A DNA stretch of 51,759 nt from Planctomycetaceae bacterium (GCA_947476295.1 CANJQC010000024.1:1-51759); one strand, 5' to 3'. Positions 26,826 to 36,449 are shown, counted from the first letter of the stretch. Program-made: numbers and translations. The notes: generated from the letters alone by a model not told the origin.

Positions 26826-28073
26826 ATGATGTCACGTCGTCGAGTTGTAGTGACAGGTCTCGGCGTCGTCACCGCACTTGGCTGCGAACTGGACGACGTC
26901 TGGGAAGCAGTGTGTGCCGGACGAAGTGGTGTCGGGTTCATTCAACGGTTTGACTGCCGGGACTTCAAGGTTCGGTTCGGCGGAGAAATCCCCAACTTCA
27001 TTGTCAGCGAACATATTGCGTTCGATGCGAAGGAAGAGCGGCGTACCGATCGTTTCTCTCAGTTCGCGCTCGTCGCGGCAGACAAAGCAATTCGACAGGC
27101 GGCGATCGATTTCACACAGGGCGATCCGTATCGCTACGGCGTGCTGGTGGGAAGTGGGATCGGCGGACTGAACGAAATTGAAACGCAGCATTCGATGCTG
27201 TTCGATCGGGGTCCGGATCGGATCTCCCCGTTTATGATCCCGAAGCTGATCATTAACGCAGCCAGTGGTAATATCTCCGTGCGTTGGGGACTTCGCGGCC
27301 CGACTGGCGCAGTCTGCACGGCGTGTGCGTCGGGTACAAATGCAATCGGTGATGCGTCTCGCATCATTCAGTTGGGTGTGGCCGATGTGATGATTGCGGG
27401 GGGATCGGAAGCCGGGGTCACGCCCATGGGCATCGCGGGATTCGCGCGGACAGGAGCCCTTTCGACTCGCAATGACGCACCCCATCAGGCCAGCCGTCCG
27501 TTCGATCGTGATCGCGACGGATTTGTGCTGTCGGAGGGTGCCGGAATTCTGGTACTTGAAGAGCGTGACTTCGCGATGAAACGCGGAGCCACAATTCTGG
27601 GCGAAGTGTTGGGCTATGGACAGTCCGCTGATGCGATTCATCTGACAGCACCCGATCCGAAAGGTGCCGGTGCCGCTTATGCGATGAACGCCGCACTGCG
27701 GGATGCCGGTTTGCGTTCGGACGAAATGGATTATATTAACGCTCATGGTACGGGCACGCCGCTCGGCGACATCGCCGAAACCAACGCGATCAGATCGGTA
27801 TTCGGCAGTCATGCCGATTCGCTCGCGGTGTCCAGTACCAAAAGCCAGCTTGGCCATCTGATGGGAGCGTCCGGTGGAGTGGAATCGGCATTTTGTATCA
27901 CGGCCATGCTGCGTCAGATCGCCCCCCCCACGATCAATCTTGATGAACCGGACCCACAGTGCGATCTGGATTATGTCCCGAATCGATCTCGCAACATGCG
28001 GATTCGCAGAACCATGAAAAACAGTTTTGCGTTCGGGGGGCATAATGCGTGCGTGGTCTTCGGTGAGGCGTAG
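26826..28073 (+). CDS. fabF: Beta-ketoacyl-ACP synthase II
   Basis: A 415-aa condensing enzyme of normal length that elongates fatty acids on ACP. Catalytic residues are visible: Cys167 in CTACASGTNAIGDA, His307 in INAHGTGTPLGD, Lys339 and His344 in TKSQLGHLMGASGG. The N-terminus MMSRRRVVVTGLGVVTALG is typical; either of two adjacent ATGs (26826, 26829) may be used. It follows acpP and ends 5 bp before arfB. Confidence 0.97.
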   Translation: MMSRRRVVVTGLGVVTALGCELDDVWEAVCAGRSGVGFIQRFDCRDFKVRFGGEIPNFIVSEHIAFDAKEERRTDRFSQFALVAADKAIRQAAIDFTQGDPYRYGVLVGSGIGGLNEIETQHSMLFDRGPDRISPFMIPKLIINAASGNISVRWGLRGPTGAVCTACASGTNAIGDASRIIQLGVADVMIAGGSEAGVTPMGIAGFARTGALSTRNDAPHQASRPFDRDRDGFVLSEGAGILVLEERDFAMKRGATILGEVLGYGQSADAIHLTAPDPKGAGAAYAMNAALRDAGLRSDEMDYINAHGTGTPLGDIAETNAIRSVFGSHADSLAVSSTKSQLGHLMGASGGVESAFCITAMLRQIAPPTINLDEPDPQCDLDYVPNRSRNMRIRRTMKNSFAFGGHNACVVFGEA

Positions 28074-28078
28074 CTGCG

Positions 28079-28501
28079 ATGCTGGAGGTCAACGAGCAAA
28101 TTCAGATTCCCGATTCTGAATTCACCTTTGCGTTTTCGCGCAGCGGTGGTCCGGGCGGACAGAATGTCAACAAAGTCTGTTCCAAGGCACTTTTAACATG
28201 GGATGCGACGCGATCGCCGTCGATCCCGCAGGACGTTCGCGAACGCTTTCTGATTCGCTATCCCCGTCGAATGAACAAGGACGGAATGCTGCTGATCACC
28301 AGTCAACGCTACCGCGACCAGAGCCGAAACACTCAGGATTGTCTGAACAAACTTGTCGAATTGCTTTTGAGCGTCGCGGTCGCCCCGACAAAACGCAGGG
28401 CCACCGGTCCTTCACGGGGAGCCAAACAACGTCGGCTGAACGATAAGCACCTGCGTTCCGACAAAAAACAGTCCCGCCGCCGTCCGACTCCGAACGATTG
28501 A
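28079..28501 (+). CDS. arfB: Peptidyl-tRNA hydrolase/ribosome rescue factor ArfB
   Basis: 140 aa. The catalytic GGQ is at residues 26-28 within SRSGGPGGQNVNKV. The protein ends in a long basic tail (KRRATGPSRGAKQRRL, KKQSRRRP) of the kind that enters the empty mRNA channel of a stalled ribosome. Length and layout match ArfB/YaeJ rather than full release factors. It starts 5 bp after fabF, so co-transcription is likely. Confidence 0.92.
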   Translation: MLEVNEQIQIPDSEFTFAFSRSGGPGGQNVNKVCSKALLTWDATRSPSIPQDVRERFLIRYPRRMNKDGMLLITSQRYRDQSRNTQDCLNKLVELLLSVAVAPTKRRATGPSRGAKQRRLNDKHLRSDKKQSRRRPTPND

Positions 28502-28640
28502 GCGGACGTTGCGGAGCAACTTCACTCAAAAGCACGCCTTGATCTCTGTTGAATTCGGCGAAGCGTTGCCATAATCTACTTCGACGCGTCCTGAATTGTT
28601 CGTCTGAATTCCAGATCCCTTCTGTCACATCGAGATCACC

Positions 28641-29375
28641 ATGCTGCGTTTCGTCACTATGATGCTCGTCTGGTCTGTGTGCATTGTTGTCCGAGCAGAT
28701 GATGTCGTGAAGGCTCCGGAAGAAACCGGTAAGTTCGCTACGATCTTCAATGGAACGGATCTGGCCGGCTGGGATGGAGACCCGCAACTTTGGTCCGTAA
28801 AAGATGGCGTGATTCACGGTGAGACGACTGCGGAACACGCAGCCAGTGGCAATACATTTATCATTTGGAAGGATGGCGTCACAAGAGACTTTGAACTGCG
28901 ACTTTCTTTTCGTTGCAATGCAACAAATAACTCGGGAATCCAGTACCGCTCTAAGCACAATACCGAAGGCAATGTTCGCAACAAGTGGGTCGTTCGCGGA
29001 TATCAGCATGAGTTGCGTAACGAAATTACGATGCCAAACGTGTCAGGCTTTATCTATGACGAAGGCGGCAAACGTGGTCGCATTTGCCTTGTGGGGGAGA
29101 AAGCATCATGGGAAGCCGGCAGCAAGAAAGTCACGGAAGTACTTATCGATCAGGATGGCTGGAAGGAGCTATTCAAACTTGACGACTGGAACGATGTCGT
29201 CATCATCGGTAAGGCAAATCATTTGCAGCACTACATGAACGGTCGGCTGATTTTGGACTTCACGGATAACGATCCTGATCTGGCTTTGCTGGAAGGCGTG
29301 CTGGCGCTGCAGTTGCACGCTGGAAAACCGATGTGGACGGAGTTCAGGGACATTCGCATCAAAGAATTGAAATGA
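28641..29375 (+). CDS. DUF1080 (3-keto-disaccharide hydrolase-like) secreted protein
   Basis: A 244-aa protein with a signal peptide ending near VVRAD. The jelly-roll DUF1080 domain fills the rest: FNGTDLAGWDGD, WSVKDGVIHGET, DFELRLSFRCNATNNSGIQY and a C-terminal LQLHAGKPMWTEFRDIRIKE. Some members hydrolyse 3-keto-disaccharides; others are carbohydrate-binding. The family is greatly expanded in planctomycetes. The next gene on this strand starts 48 bp downstream. Confidence 0.92.
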   Translation: MLRFVTMMLVWSVCIVVRADDVVKAPEETGKFATIFNGTDLAGWDGDPQLWSVKDGVIHGETTAEHAASGNTFIIWKDGVTRDFELRLSFRCNATNNSGIQYRSKHNTEGNVRNKWVVRGYQHELRNEITMPNVSGFIYDEGGKRGRICLVGEKASWEAGSKKVTEVLIDQDGWKELFKLDDWNDVVIIGKANHLQHYMNGRLILDFTDNDPDLALLEGVLALQLHAGKPMWTEFRDIRIKELK

Positions 29376-29423
29376 CGGTCGCGATGATTGATTTTTCCCA
29401 CAAATCGGCACGGAGTTTTTCTG

Positions 29424-30536
29424 ATGGGGTTATTTGACAAGCTGCGGAATGAACTGGTCGATGTCATCGAATGGGTCGATGATTCGCGACACACGCTCGT
29501 CTGGCGTTTTCCTCGCTATCAAAACGAAATCAAGAACGGTGCGCAGTTGATTGTGCGGCCGGGGCAGGTCGCACTCTTTGTCCATCGAGGACAGATTGCA
29601 GATGTGTTCGAACCGGGTCATTATGAACTCAAGACAGACAATCTGCCAATTCTAAGCACGATTGCCGGCTGGAAGTATGGCTTCAACAGCCCGTTTCGAT
29701 CTGAAGTGTATTTCGTCAGCACAAAGCAGATTACAGATCTGAAATGGGGCACGCCTAATCCCATTATGATGCGTGATCCGGAATTCGGTCCCATCCGAAT
29801 TCGAGCGTTTGGTACGTATGCTGTCAAAGCGGCGGATGCAAAAGCACTGCTGACAGAGCTTGTCGGCACCAGCCAAGAGGTCGATGCGGATGCGGTGACG
29901 GAACTGCTGCGATCGATCATCGTCAGTTGCGTCGCAGAGCTTCTGGGTTCGTCAAACATTGCGGCGCTGGATCTGGCTGCAAAGTACCGTGAGTTTGGTG
30001 AAACACTGCGCAAATCGGTCCAAGAAAAAATCGACGACGAATACGGTCTGGAAATACCGCAATTGGTCATCGTCAACATCTCAATGCCTGAAGCCGTAGA
30101 GAAGGCACTGGATACTCGAACAAGTATCGGCGTGATCGGCGACCTTGGGAAATTCCAGCAGTACCAGATGGGTCAGGCCATGGCAGCCGCTGCTGAAAAT
30201 CCAAGTGGCGGTGGTGCGGCCGAAGGCATGGGACTGGGTCTCGGCATGGCCATGGCCGGCCGCATGATGCAGCCGGGAATCTTCCCGCCGACCGCAGCAG
30301 CACCAGCGATGCCTCCGACGCTGCCATCTGCATGGCACGTGGCAGTCAATGGTCAGGGACAGGGGCCGTACAGTCCGGATCAGGTCGTGAGCGGGATCGC
30401 TGCCGGCCAGATCACAAAATCGACACTCGTTTGGTCCGCAGGCATGGCTGGCTGGGTCGCGGCAGGTCAGGTTCCTCAACTGGCCCCAGCCTTCGGCTCG
30501 CCAGCACCTCCACCAATCCCACCGGCACAGCCCTGA
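29424..30536 (+). CDS. SPFH domain protein with C-terminal GYF-type domain
   Basis: About 370 aa. The N-terminal ~240 residues match the YdjI-type SPFH/band 7 family (IVRPGQVALFVHRGQIADVF, FGTYAVKAADAKALLTEL, QLVIVNISMPEAVEKALD). A Gly/Ala/Met-rich linker leads to a GYF_2-type domain (GPYSPDQVVSGIAAGQI, WSAGMAGWVAAGQVP). The ATG at 29424 follows GGAG and begins the family-typical MGLFDKLRNELVDVIEW; the longer ORF from 29388 is not needed. Such proteins form membrane- or virion-like scaffolds, and the GYF-type domain probably mediates protein binding. Confidence 0.88.
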   Translation: MGLFDKLRNELVDVIEWVDDSRHTLVWRFPRYQNEIKNGAQLIVRPGQVALFVHRGQIADVFEPGHYELKTDNLPILSTIAGWKYGFNSPFRSEVYFVSTKQITDLKWGTPNPIMMRDPEFGPIRIRAFGTYAVKAADAKALLTELVGTSQEVDADAVTELLRSIIVSCVAELLGSSNIAALDLAAKYREFGETLRKSVQEKIDDEYGLEIPQLVIVNISMPEAVEKALDTRTSIGVIGDLGKFQQYQMGQAMAAAAENPSGGGAAEGMGLGLGMAMAGRMMQPGIFPPTAAAPAMPPTLPSAWHVAVNGQGQGPYSPDQVVSGIAAGQITKSTLVWSAGMAGWVAAGQVPQLAPAFGSPAPPPIPPAQP

Positions 30537-30570
30537 TCGTTCTGCATCCACGCCAATGGCGTGAGCGCAG

Positions 30571-32655
30571 TCAATCCTTGACAGCCGGGAATTTTTCTCC
30601 CACCACGATCACTTTGCGCCTTTCAGGGGGCGTGGCTCTCCACCGTTCGCGTTTCTTTTCTTTGGGCTGTTCTGCCGGTGGATGATCTTTGCCGTCGGCT
30701 TGGAGTTTTGGATTGATGGCGTCTGTTAATGGAATCAACAGATCGGGCTGCTCTGCAGACAGATCTGCGACCGGGGTTGGCACAGGTTGATCCTCCGGGA
30801 GTCCTACCTGCAGATCGGCAGGAAGCGGAACTGGAGGAACGGGAGTCGATGGAACTTCCGTGCCGATGGAAGGTGTGCGGATCTCGGTCTGTTCGGTGTC
30901 AGCGATTTGCGGTGGTGATTCGATATGAGTTTCTGAGACGATGTCAGTTTGCGGTGCGGGCTGAGGCCCGAACACTCGTATTTTATCCCCTGAGACAACT
31001 GTCGTGAGAGAATTGTCCGACGAACGAGCTGGTGCCGGAGTTGGAGTCAAAGTGACGGCCGGTAAGACAGCCGCAGCAGGTGCTTCAGGAACCACAGCGG
31101 GAACTGACGCCGCAGATTCAGTTTTCAAGTCAAACCCTTTCGCCGCAGCAGTAGGTGCGGGATTCATGTCCGACTTTTCTTCTCCTTCGGCGGGTGGTAC
31201 ATTTTCGCCCGACTCGCCGGCGTCAATCTTATCCGGCACTGGGGCATCCGGCACAATCAGGATTGGTGCGGTCAGTGCTTTCGGCGCACCATTTGAATCG
31301 ACACCTGACGATTCCATCACTGGCGTTTTGACGGCTTCCGGAGTTTCGACGACTGGAGCGTCCAACAGGGCATCGGCCGTCTTGACTTCCTTGCTGTTTG
31401 AAATCGTATGCGTCTTCGGCGCGCCCTGTGCGATATTCGGGGCAACTGCGGTGATACGATCGAGATAGATACTGAGCGCACTGGTCGCATGATACAATGG
31501 TGAACAACTCACAAACGCCTTGCGATTCGCCATCAGATCATTTGAAGTTGCTTCGATCGCGCGCCGCACCCACGGAGCATTGAGTTCCTGGGTCGGAAGC
31601 GCCATCATGAGGAACTCCAGCAGATGTCCGCTGCTGGCCATCCGCTTATCGAAGTCCTGCTTGAACTCACGGCCTCGGAAATAGTTCGACGACAGCGTGC
31701 CGTTGGAGTTTTGCTGCATCCGAGCTGTCTGGATATAGCGGCGAATCTTTTGCTCAGCTTCCTGCCAGACACCCACGAGCGGTTTCCCAGATCGAAGATA
31801 CACGTTTCTTGCATGAGCTAAAGCGAAAAGACCGTGCGTTCCACCACATGGAGCTCCTTGCAGGGACTTACCCACCTCAATCTTCACGAGGCGTTCAATG
31901 CTCCATTTTTCGCCCTGTGCATTGGTCCATTCGGCATCCGGAGGCAGGTAGCGACTGAGTGCCCAAAGCGTCCAGGTAACTTCTTCCTTCTCGTTGACCG
32001 TCATCTTGGCGTACGTGAGCATGTCACGCATGGAGACTGGCCCCTGAGGCGTATTGAACTGCGTTTCCAGTGGCACGCCGCTCATCGAAAGGATCGCGAC
32101 GAACTGATTGATGTGACCTTCAAACGCATACGGCTTGTTGTAGGGATGGCCTCGACCAACTGTCATCATTTCCCAGGCATTGTTGCCTCCGCGTCCGGTC
32201 AGCACACGAACCTGAGTCTTCTGAAACCAGCTTTCGTTTTCAAAGGTCGGTCCGGTTTTTATCCATTCAAGGCAACTGACAGGCTGGCCATTGTGTCGAA
32301 TCAGAAAGTCTTCACGTAGTGCAAGCATCCCATGCATAATCTGCCATGGGGTATGTTCTGCGGTAGACAAGAGTCGCCGCCGCTGAGCGTCCCGAGTTTC
32401 ATAGACGAGTTTCACCAGCGGGTCTTTTGCCTGCTGAATTGCCAGCGGCGTGGGACGCATCACTGCATTCGACGAATGCTCATCAATTGTGACCTGTGGT
32501 TCATCAATCGGTGAATTCAGTTCGTTATCGCCGATCGGAACACGACCAGGCGAAAGCTTAATCTGGGCGTTAACCGGATTGCTCTGAAATATGCCAATCA
32601 GCGCCACGATCGGCAAGAACCGCCGAACCTTGAAGTGCAACTCCACGATCGCCAT
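30571..32655 (-). CDS. Long exported protein of unknown function
   Basis: About 694 aa. The ATG at 32655 with GGGAG upstream begins a signal peptide (FLPIVALIGIFQSNPVNAQ); the longer ORF from 32805 would bury it. Residues about 90-410 are mostly helical with conserved-looking patches (TPWQIMHGMLALREDFLI, GHINQFVAILSMSGVPLE, GGTHGLFALAHARNVYLR), recalling alpha/alpha-toroid proteins, but I recognise no named family. The C-terminal ~280 residues are Pro/Ala/Glu-rich and probably disordered, ending in a basic segment. It stands alone, with a long gap upstream. Confidence 0.75.
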   Translation of the reverse strand: MAIVELHFKVRRFLPIVALIGIFQSNPVNAQIKLSPGRVPIGDNELNSPIDEPQVTIDEHSSNAVMRPTPLAIQQAKDPLVKLVYETRDAQRRRLLSTAEHTPWQIMHGMLALREDFLIRHNGQPVSCLEWIKTGPTFENESWFQKTQVRVLTGRGGNNAWEMMTVGRGHPYNKPYAFEGHINQFVAILSMSGVPLETQFNTPQGPVSMRDMLTYAKMTVNEKEEVTWTLWALSRYLPPDAEWTNAQGEKWSIERLVKIEVGKSLQGAPCGGTHGLFALAHARNVYLRSGKPLVGVWQEAEQKIRRYIQTARMQQNSNGTLSSNYFRGREFKQDFDKRMASSGHLLEFLMMALPTQELNAPWVRRAIEATSNDLMANRKAFVSCSPLYHATSALSIYLDRITAVAPNIAQGAPKTHTISNSKEVKTADALLDAPVVETPEAVKTPVMESSGVDSNGAPKALTAPILIVPDAPVPDKIDAGESGENVPPAEGEEKSDMNPAPTAAAKGFDLKTESAASVPAVVPEAPAAAVLPAVTLTPTPAPARSSDNSLTTVVSGDKIRVFGPQPAPQTDIVSETHIESPPQIADTEQTEIRTPSIGTEVPSTPVPPVPLPADLQVGLPEDQPVPTPVADLSAEQPDLLIPLTDAINPKLQADGKDHPPAEQPKEKKRERWRATPPERRKVIVVGEKFPAVKD

Positions 32656-33333
32656 TGGGATGACTCCCACGCAGTCAATATAGCTGGTAAATAGTAAATC
32701 ATGCGCGGAATTGTCCGACGCCCCACTGTCTGTTTTCGACCAGACCGAAGATGCTCTTAAATCCATCACATCCCGCTGAATAGGAATTTTCGTTCCTTTA
32801 AGCACTTGAAATAATCCCTGCGTGCAGTGGAAGAATTGACAAATTTCTGCAGGCGTGAACTTCTGGGCATAACACCTGACTCATCTTCGCACGTCATGCC
32901 GCTATACCCGCGCGGCATTGCCTCGCGCCATGATTTACATGAGTAGTAACGGCGACACTCAAAACACAATCGTTCCGCTGGACGTTGAACAGATTGCGTT
33001 CGGTATCTCGGCAACTTTCAACACAGAGGCGGCCTGCCGAAATCCGGGACTGCGCCCAATTCCCGATCAAAAACTCTTCGATTTGACGCACGGCTCTGGA
33101 GTTGGTAAAATCTGCCATCTGCTTGATTACCCCGCCTGCGTGTTCGGATCCTGCCTGAAGTTAATCTTTCCTTGTGCGACTTTGAAAAAAGTCCCGTTAA
33201 GATTTTGTCTGCCGGTTTCTGCCATTCCGCCGGGTTCACTGCGGAATAAACAAAGACGACCCCTTTTTGTTGCGTTGAGGGACCAGCGCGTGATGATGGA
33301 ATGGAATCCGTGCTCAAGTTGGCGGAGGATTCG
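32656..33333. other. Long gap without a supported gene
   Basis: 678 bp between divergent genes. Open frames exist in both directions (such as 32918-33361 plus, 32894-33118 minus) but none shows a family motif or good start. It presumably holds the two promoters; no convincing -35/-10 pair was seen. Confidence 0.4.
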
Positions 33334-33933
33334 ATGCGTTGTCCGGTGTTATGCAGTCTGACGTTCCTGTTGACGATGTATCCGCTCTCCAGAGTTGGAC
33401 TTACGGACACTTTGGAGGTCACTCTGAGCGAAGGCGACGTCGTCCCGGTATTCGAAGCCAAGGGAACGGACGGAATGGTTTGGCGATCAGAAGATCACGT
33501 CGGCAGGAAATTCATCGTCGTTTATTTCTATCCAGCCGATCTGACCAGTGGATGTACTCGACAAGCTTGCGGTTTTCGAGACCAGATGAAAGAACTCGAA
33601 GAAGCAGGTGTGGAGGTTGTGGGTGTTAGCGGAGATTCGGTAGATAATCATCAACTGTTTGCCAAGGTCAATTCGCTCAATTTTTCGTTGTTGTCCGATG
33701 AAGATGGGAGAATTTCAAAAGCATTTGGTGTTCCCGTCCGCGAAGGCGCTACAATCACACGGATGTTGGATGGAGTGGAAAGATCGCTCGTTCGGGGCGT
33801 GACAGCAAGTCGCTGGACATTTCTGATTGACGCTGAAGGCCGCATTGCTCAAAAGAATACGGCAGTTGATGCCGAGCAAGATTCAAAGAATATTCTGGAA
33901 ACCGTTCGACGATTGACGGCCCAAGCCGAATAA
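33334..33933 (+). CDS. Exported peroxiredoxin (Bcp/PrxQ type)
   Basis: About 199 aa. A hydrophobic N-terminus (VLCSLTFLLTMYPLSRVG) suggests export or membrane anchoring. The AhpC/TSA core reads YFYPADLTSGCTRQACGFRD, with peroxidatic Cys74 and probable resolving Cys79 five residues later, the PrxQ spacing. SRWTFLIDAEGRIAQKN is the usual C-terminal strand. It would reduce peroxides with thioredoxin-like donors. The start at 33334 is chosen because it begins the signal-like segment. Confidence 0.88.
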   Translation: MRCPVLCSLTFLLTMYPLSRVGLTDTLEVTLSEGDVVPVFEAKGTDGMVWRSEDHVGRKFIVVYFYPADLTSGCTRQACGFRDQMKELEEAGVEVVGVSGDSVDNHQLFAKVNSLNFSLLSDEDGRISKAFGVPVREGATITRMLDGVERSLVRGVTASRWTFLIDAEGRIAQKNTAVDAEQDSKNILETVRRLTAQAE

Positions 33934-34048
33934 TCGCTAGGCAGTTTTTGGCGACGGATGCTTTTCGGAACGAATCGATTGTGGTGAGACATTCCGTCGT
34001 TTTCGGAGTGTGTTTTGTTGAATGACTCAAACCAGGGAGTTAAAGTGT

Positions 34049-34603
34049 ATGAAGAATTTTGTTTCGTTGTGTGTGATGGGATTGATAGTTTCAGCCTGTC
34101 AGTTCGCGTCGGCGGCAGATCTGAAATCAGGTTTGCAGATTGACGATTTCCCAGCCCCGTTCAACGTCACAGACGTGACCGGGCCACTTGCCGGAAAGAA
34201 GCTCTGCTACCGATGTCAGTACGGTGAGCGTCCGGTTGTGAGCATCTTTGTTCGCAAGATGGACGAGAATACTGCGAAGCTGGTGAAGCAACTTGACGAA
34301 GTTGTCGGCAAGCAGGAAGAAAAGAAAATGGCAGCCTTTGTTACCGTGCTGTCAGACGATCCGGATGCTCAGGAAGCCGGTCTGAAGAAGACCGCCGACG
34401 AGCAAAAGATTGCACACACGCCGCTGACGGTCTTCGAGAATGCTGTTGGCCCGACGAAGTACAAGATCGACGAAAAAGCCAGCGTCACCGTGATGATGTG
34501 GGTCGATAACAACGTGAAAGTCAATCACGCCTACGCCGACGGCGAACTGTCAGAAGAAGCCATCGCTAAGATCATCGAAGACACCGCGAAGATTCTGAAC
34601 TAA
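34049..34603 (+). CDS. Small exported thioredoxin-like protein with CxxC
   Basis: About 184 aa. Signal peptide MKNFVSLCVMGLIVSACQFA ends in ASAAD. The mature part has LCYRCQYGERPVVSIFV, with Cys53-Cys56 as a CxxC-like pair, and a thioredoxin-type arrangement (LTVFENAVGPTKYKID, VTVMMWVDNNVKVNHAY). The ATG at 34049 follows GGGAG. It is close to a planctomycete family usually annotated as hypothetical or thioredoxin-like. A redox role beside the peroxiredoxin 115 bp upstream is plausible but inferred. Confidence 0.78.
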   Translation: MKNFVSLCVMGLIVSACQFASAADLKSGLQIDDFPAPFNVTDVTGPLAGKKLCYRCQYGERPVVSIFVRKMDENTAKLVKQLDEVVGKQEEKKMAAFVTVLSDDPDAQEAGLKKTADEQKIAHTPLTVFENAVGPTKYKIDEKASVTVMMWVDNNVKVNHAYADGELSEEAIAKIIEDTAKILN

Positions 34604-34637
34604 GGCATCGACGTTCGAAGAAATTAAATACACTAAG

Positions 34638-34671
34638 CTGAGGTACCCCGCAGGGTGCCTCAGTTTTTTTT
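34638..34671 (+). terminator. Strong intrinsic terminator
   Basis: CTGAGGTACCC-CGCA... stem closed by GGGTGCCTCAG, one G-U pair, followed by eight T (664-671 of the same thousand). It ends the transcript of the small thioredoxin-like gene and is the clearest terminator in the window. Confidence 0.88.
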
Positions 34672-34751
34672 GCGACGTTGGTGCTCAGGACTGTGCGACA
34701 ATCGCGATGTCAAGGGAAAGCAGATTCGGCAAAGGTGCGATCCGCACGAAC

Positions 34752-36221
34752 TCACATCCGAATAAAGATCTTGTTCTTCTCAAAGTATCGCAGGAACAGC
34801 CACATCAGGAAGAAGTAGACACCGAAGTTCGCCCATGCGTACCAGTGTGGTGGATCGCCCGGCAGAAAACTCTGAACAAGTCCACCGATCAGTCCCTGCA
34901 GGATGTACCCCAGCAACGCATTCACTCCTAAGGTTCTAAACACAGCAACGGAGTAGCCCCATTTGTCGCAGACAACGTAGAAGCTCAGATACACGAGAAT
35001 CGAAAAACCCGCTCCGAACATCGGATACGCAACCGTTCCTCCGCGCTGACTCATCATCCAGTAGTTCCACTGCCGGTAGTACCAGTCGTCAGGAGCCTCT
35101 TTTTTCGCCCTTCGCGTCTTGAGATCATCCGTCTGCAAAATTGACGCCCTGGCCTTGTCCCGTCCCGGATTCGGCGGTCGCCCGAACAGCGGAGGTTCCG
35201 CCAGCATGTTCATTACGCTCTTCCCTTTCCATCTTTCTCCGGCCGGCCAGACAGGATCTTTAGAAAACTTATTCTCGCTCAGTTTCCTGGCTCGTTCACC
35301 AAGTTCTGCCGCAATGGCGTTCTTCTTCGCAGCATCTGGTTCGCTGTCGTTTGAGGCGGACAGTTCTTTAATCGCTGTCCGTTCTGTCAACCAGGCCTGC
35401 GTAGTCGCTTCTGGCACGTCGTACAACCGAGTCCCGCACGACACAACGTATGCCAATCCCATCAGCGAGATCGACCAGATCGCCAACTTCCCGAGCTTCG
35501 GTTGCCCGGGCGTTTCAACGACCGCATCACATGTCAGCGTTCCCATGATCGTTGGAATCGTCCAGGTCAGGAATCCGAAGGGACCGCCGTCGATTCCCGA
35601 CGGACCGGCGTTCACCCACAGATAACCGCCCATCTCGCTCAGTGTTTGAAAGTATCCATCGAATATGTGAGCGTTACCGGAAATGAAGATATGAGCCGCT
35701 ATCGACAACAGCATCCAGACGACACGAACGAGCGCGCCGGCTCGAATCACGGGCAGGATCCACAACGATGTCACCGCAATGTGACCGAGAGTCTGCATCC
35801 ATTCGCGTTTAATCAGTGGATGTAAGGTAAACCAAACGCTTTTCCACAATCCCAGGTCAGGGTTATACAGATCTTTCCAGGTCTCAAACCGATTAGCCCC
35901 GTAGACCACCATCGCCACGAGCATCAATCCCAAGAAACGCCGGAACATGCGGCCATACGCCGAGGAGAGCCCTTGCTCGTGTGCTCGTCTTCCGAACGTC
36001 AGACGAAATGCAAACCCCACCGCAAACAGAAACTGCGGCATGATCGTGTCGGAATAGCTGCAGTAGTTGTGATGATGCTTCAGGATGTCTGGAAATGCAT
36101 CCGTCCCCCCCATGTAGTTCACAAGAAACATTCCGGCCACCGTGTATCCCCGGAATTGATCCAGCGAGTTAATGCGGGGACGCAGGGTTGCAATCGGCGT
36201 CTTTTCTGGGGAACTGGACAT
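34752..36221 (-). CDS. Multi-spanning membrane protein, HGSNAT/DUF5009-like acyltransferase
   Basis: A 489-aa protein with about eight or more hydrophobic segments. The N-terminus NSLDQFRGYTVAGMFLVNYM is the family's conserved start, with the catalytic-type His cluster HHHNYCSYSDTIMPQFLFAV soon after. Central soluble loop (residues about 265-375) rich in charged residues. Relatives transfer acetyl groups across the membrane to sugars (heparan-alpha-glucosaminide N-acetyltransferase group); the substrate here is unknown. It converges on the terminator region of the upstream gene. Confidence 0.82.
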   Translation of the reverse strand: MSSSPEKTPIATLRPRINSLDQFRGYTVAGMFLVNYMGGTDAFPDILKHHHNYCSYSDTIMPQFLFAVGFAFRLTFGRRAHEQGLSSAYGRMFRRFLGLMLVAMVVYGANRFETWKDLYNPDLGLWKSVWFTLHPLIKREWMQTLGHIAVTSLWILPVIRAGALVRVVWMLLSIAAHIFISGNAHIFDGYFQTLSEMGGYLWVNAGPSGIDGGPFGFLTWTIPTIMGTLTCDAVVETPGQPKLGKLAIWSISLMGLAYVVSCGTRLYDVPEATTQAWLTERTAIKELSASNDSEPDAAKKNAIAAELGERARKLSENKFSKDPVWPAGERWKGKSVMNMLAEPPLFGRPPNPGRDKARASILQTDDLKTRRAKKEAPDDWYYRQWNYWMMSQRGGTVAYPMFGAGFSILVYLSFYVVCDKWGYSVAVFRTLGVNALLGYILQGLIGGLVQSFLPGDPPHWYAWANFGVYFFLMWLFLRYFEKNKIFIRM

Positions 36222-36383
36222 CGCGGATCTCGCTGACGGATAAGGAATAAAGGGAACTGAGCGCGGACGAACAAGTCCAGAAGCTAACGCAATTCCTGCT
36301 ACACTGCAACTACATGCCTCAATGGGTAAAACCTTGCAGCTACTTGATAAGCAATCGCAGGGTGTAGTCGCGGATGATCGTTA

Positions 36384-36413
36384 AAGTAGGTCCTTTTCTG
36401 CCGGAAAGGACTT
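36384..36413. repeat. Palindromic repeat, family 3, intergenic copy
   Basis: GTCCTTT-TCTGCCGG-AAAGGAC hairpin. Its reverse complement matches 4074-4102 inside the giant fusion gene except for a single extra base. A second hairpin TTCGCC-GCAA-GGCGAA follows directly. Confidence 0.75.
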
Positions 36414-36449
36414 TCGCCGCAAGGCGAACCGCCATGGGGCAGAAACATC

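Noticed and set aside
26832-28043. Long minus-strand open frame of about 400 codons
   Set aside because: It lies wholly inside fabF, whose catalytic residues are all on the plus strand; it is a shadow of that gene's codon use.
32918-33361. Plus-strand open frame of 147 codons in the long gap
   Set aside because: No recognisable motif, unlikely cysteine-rich composition and overlap with the peroxiredoxin start.
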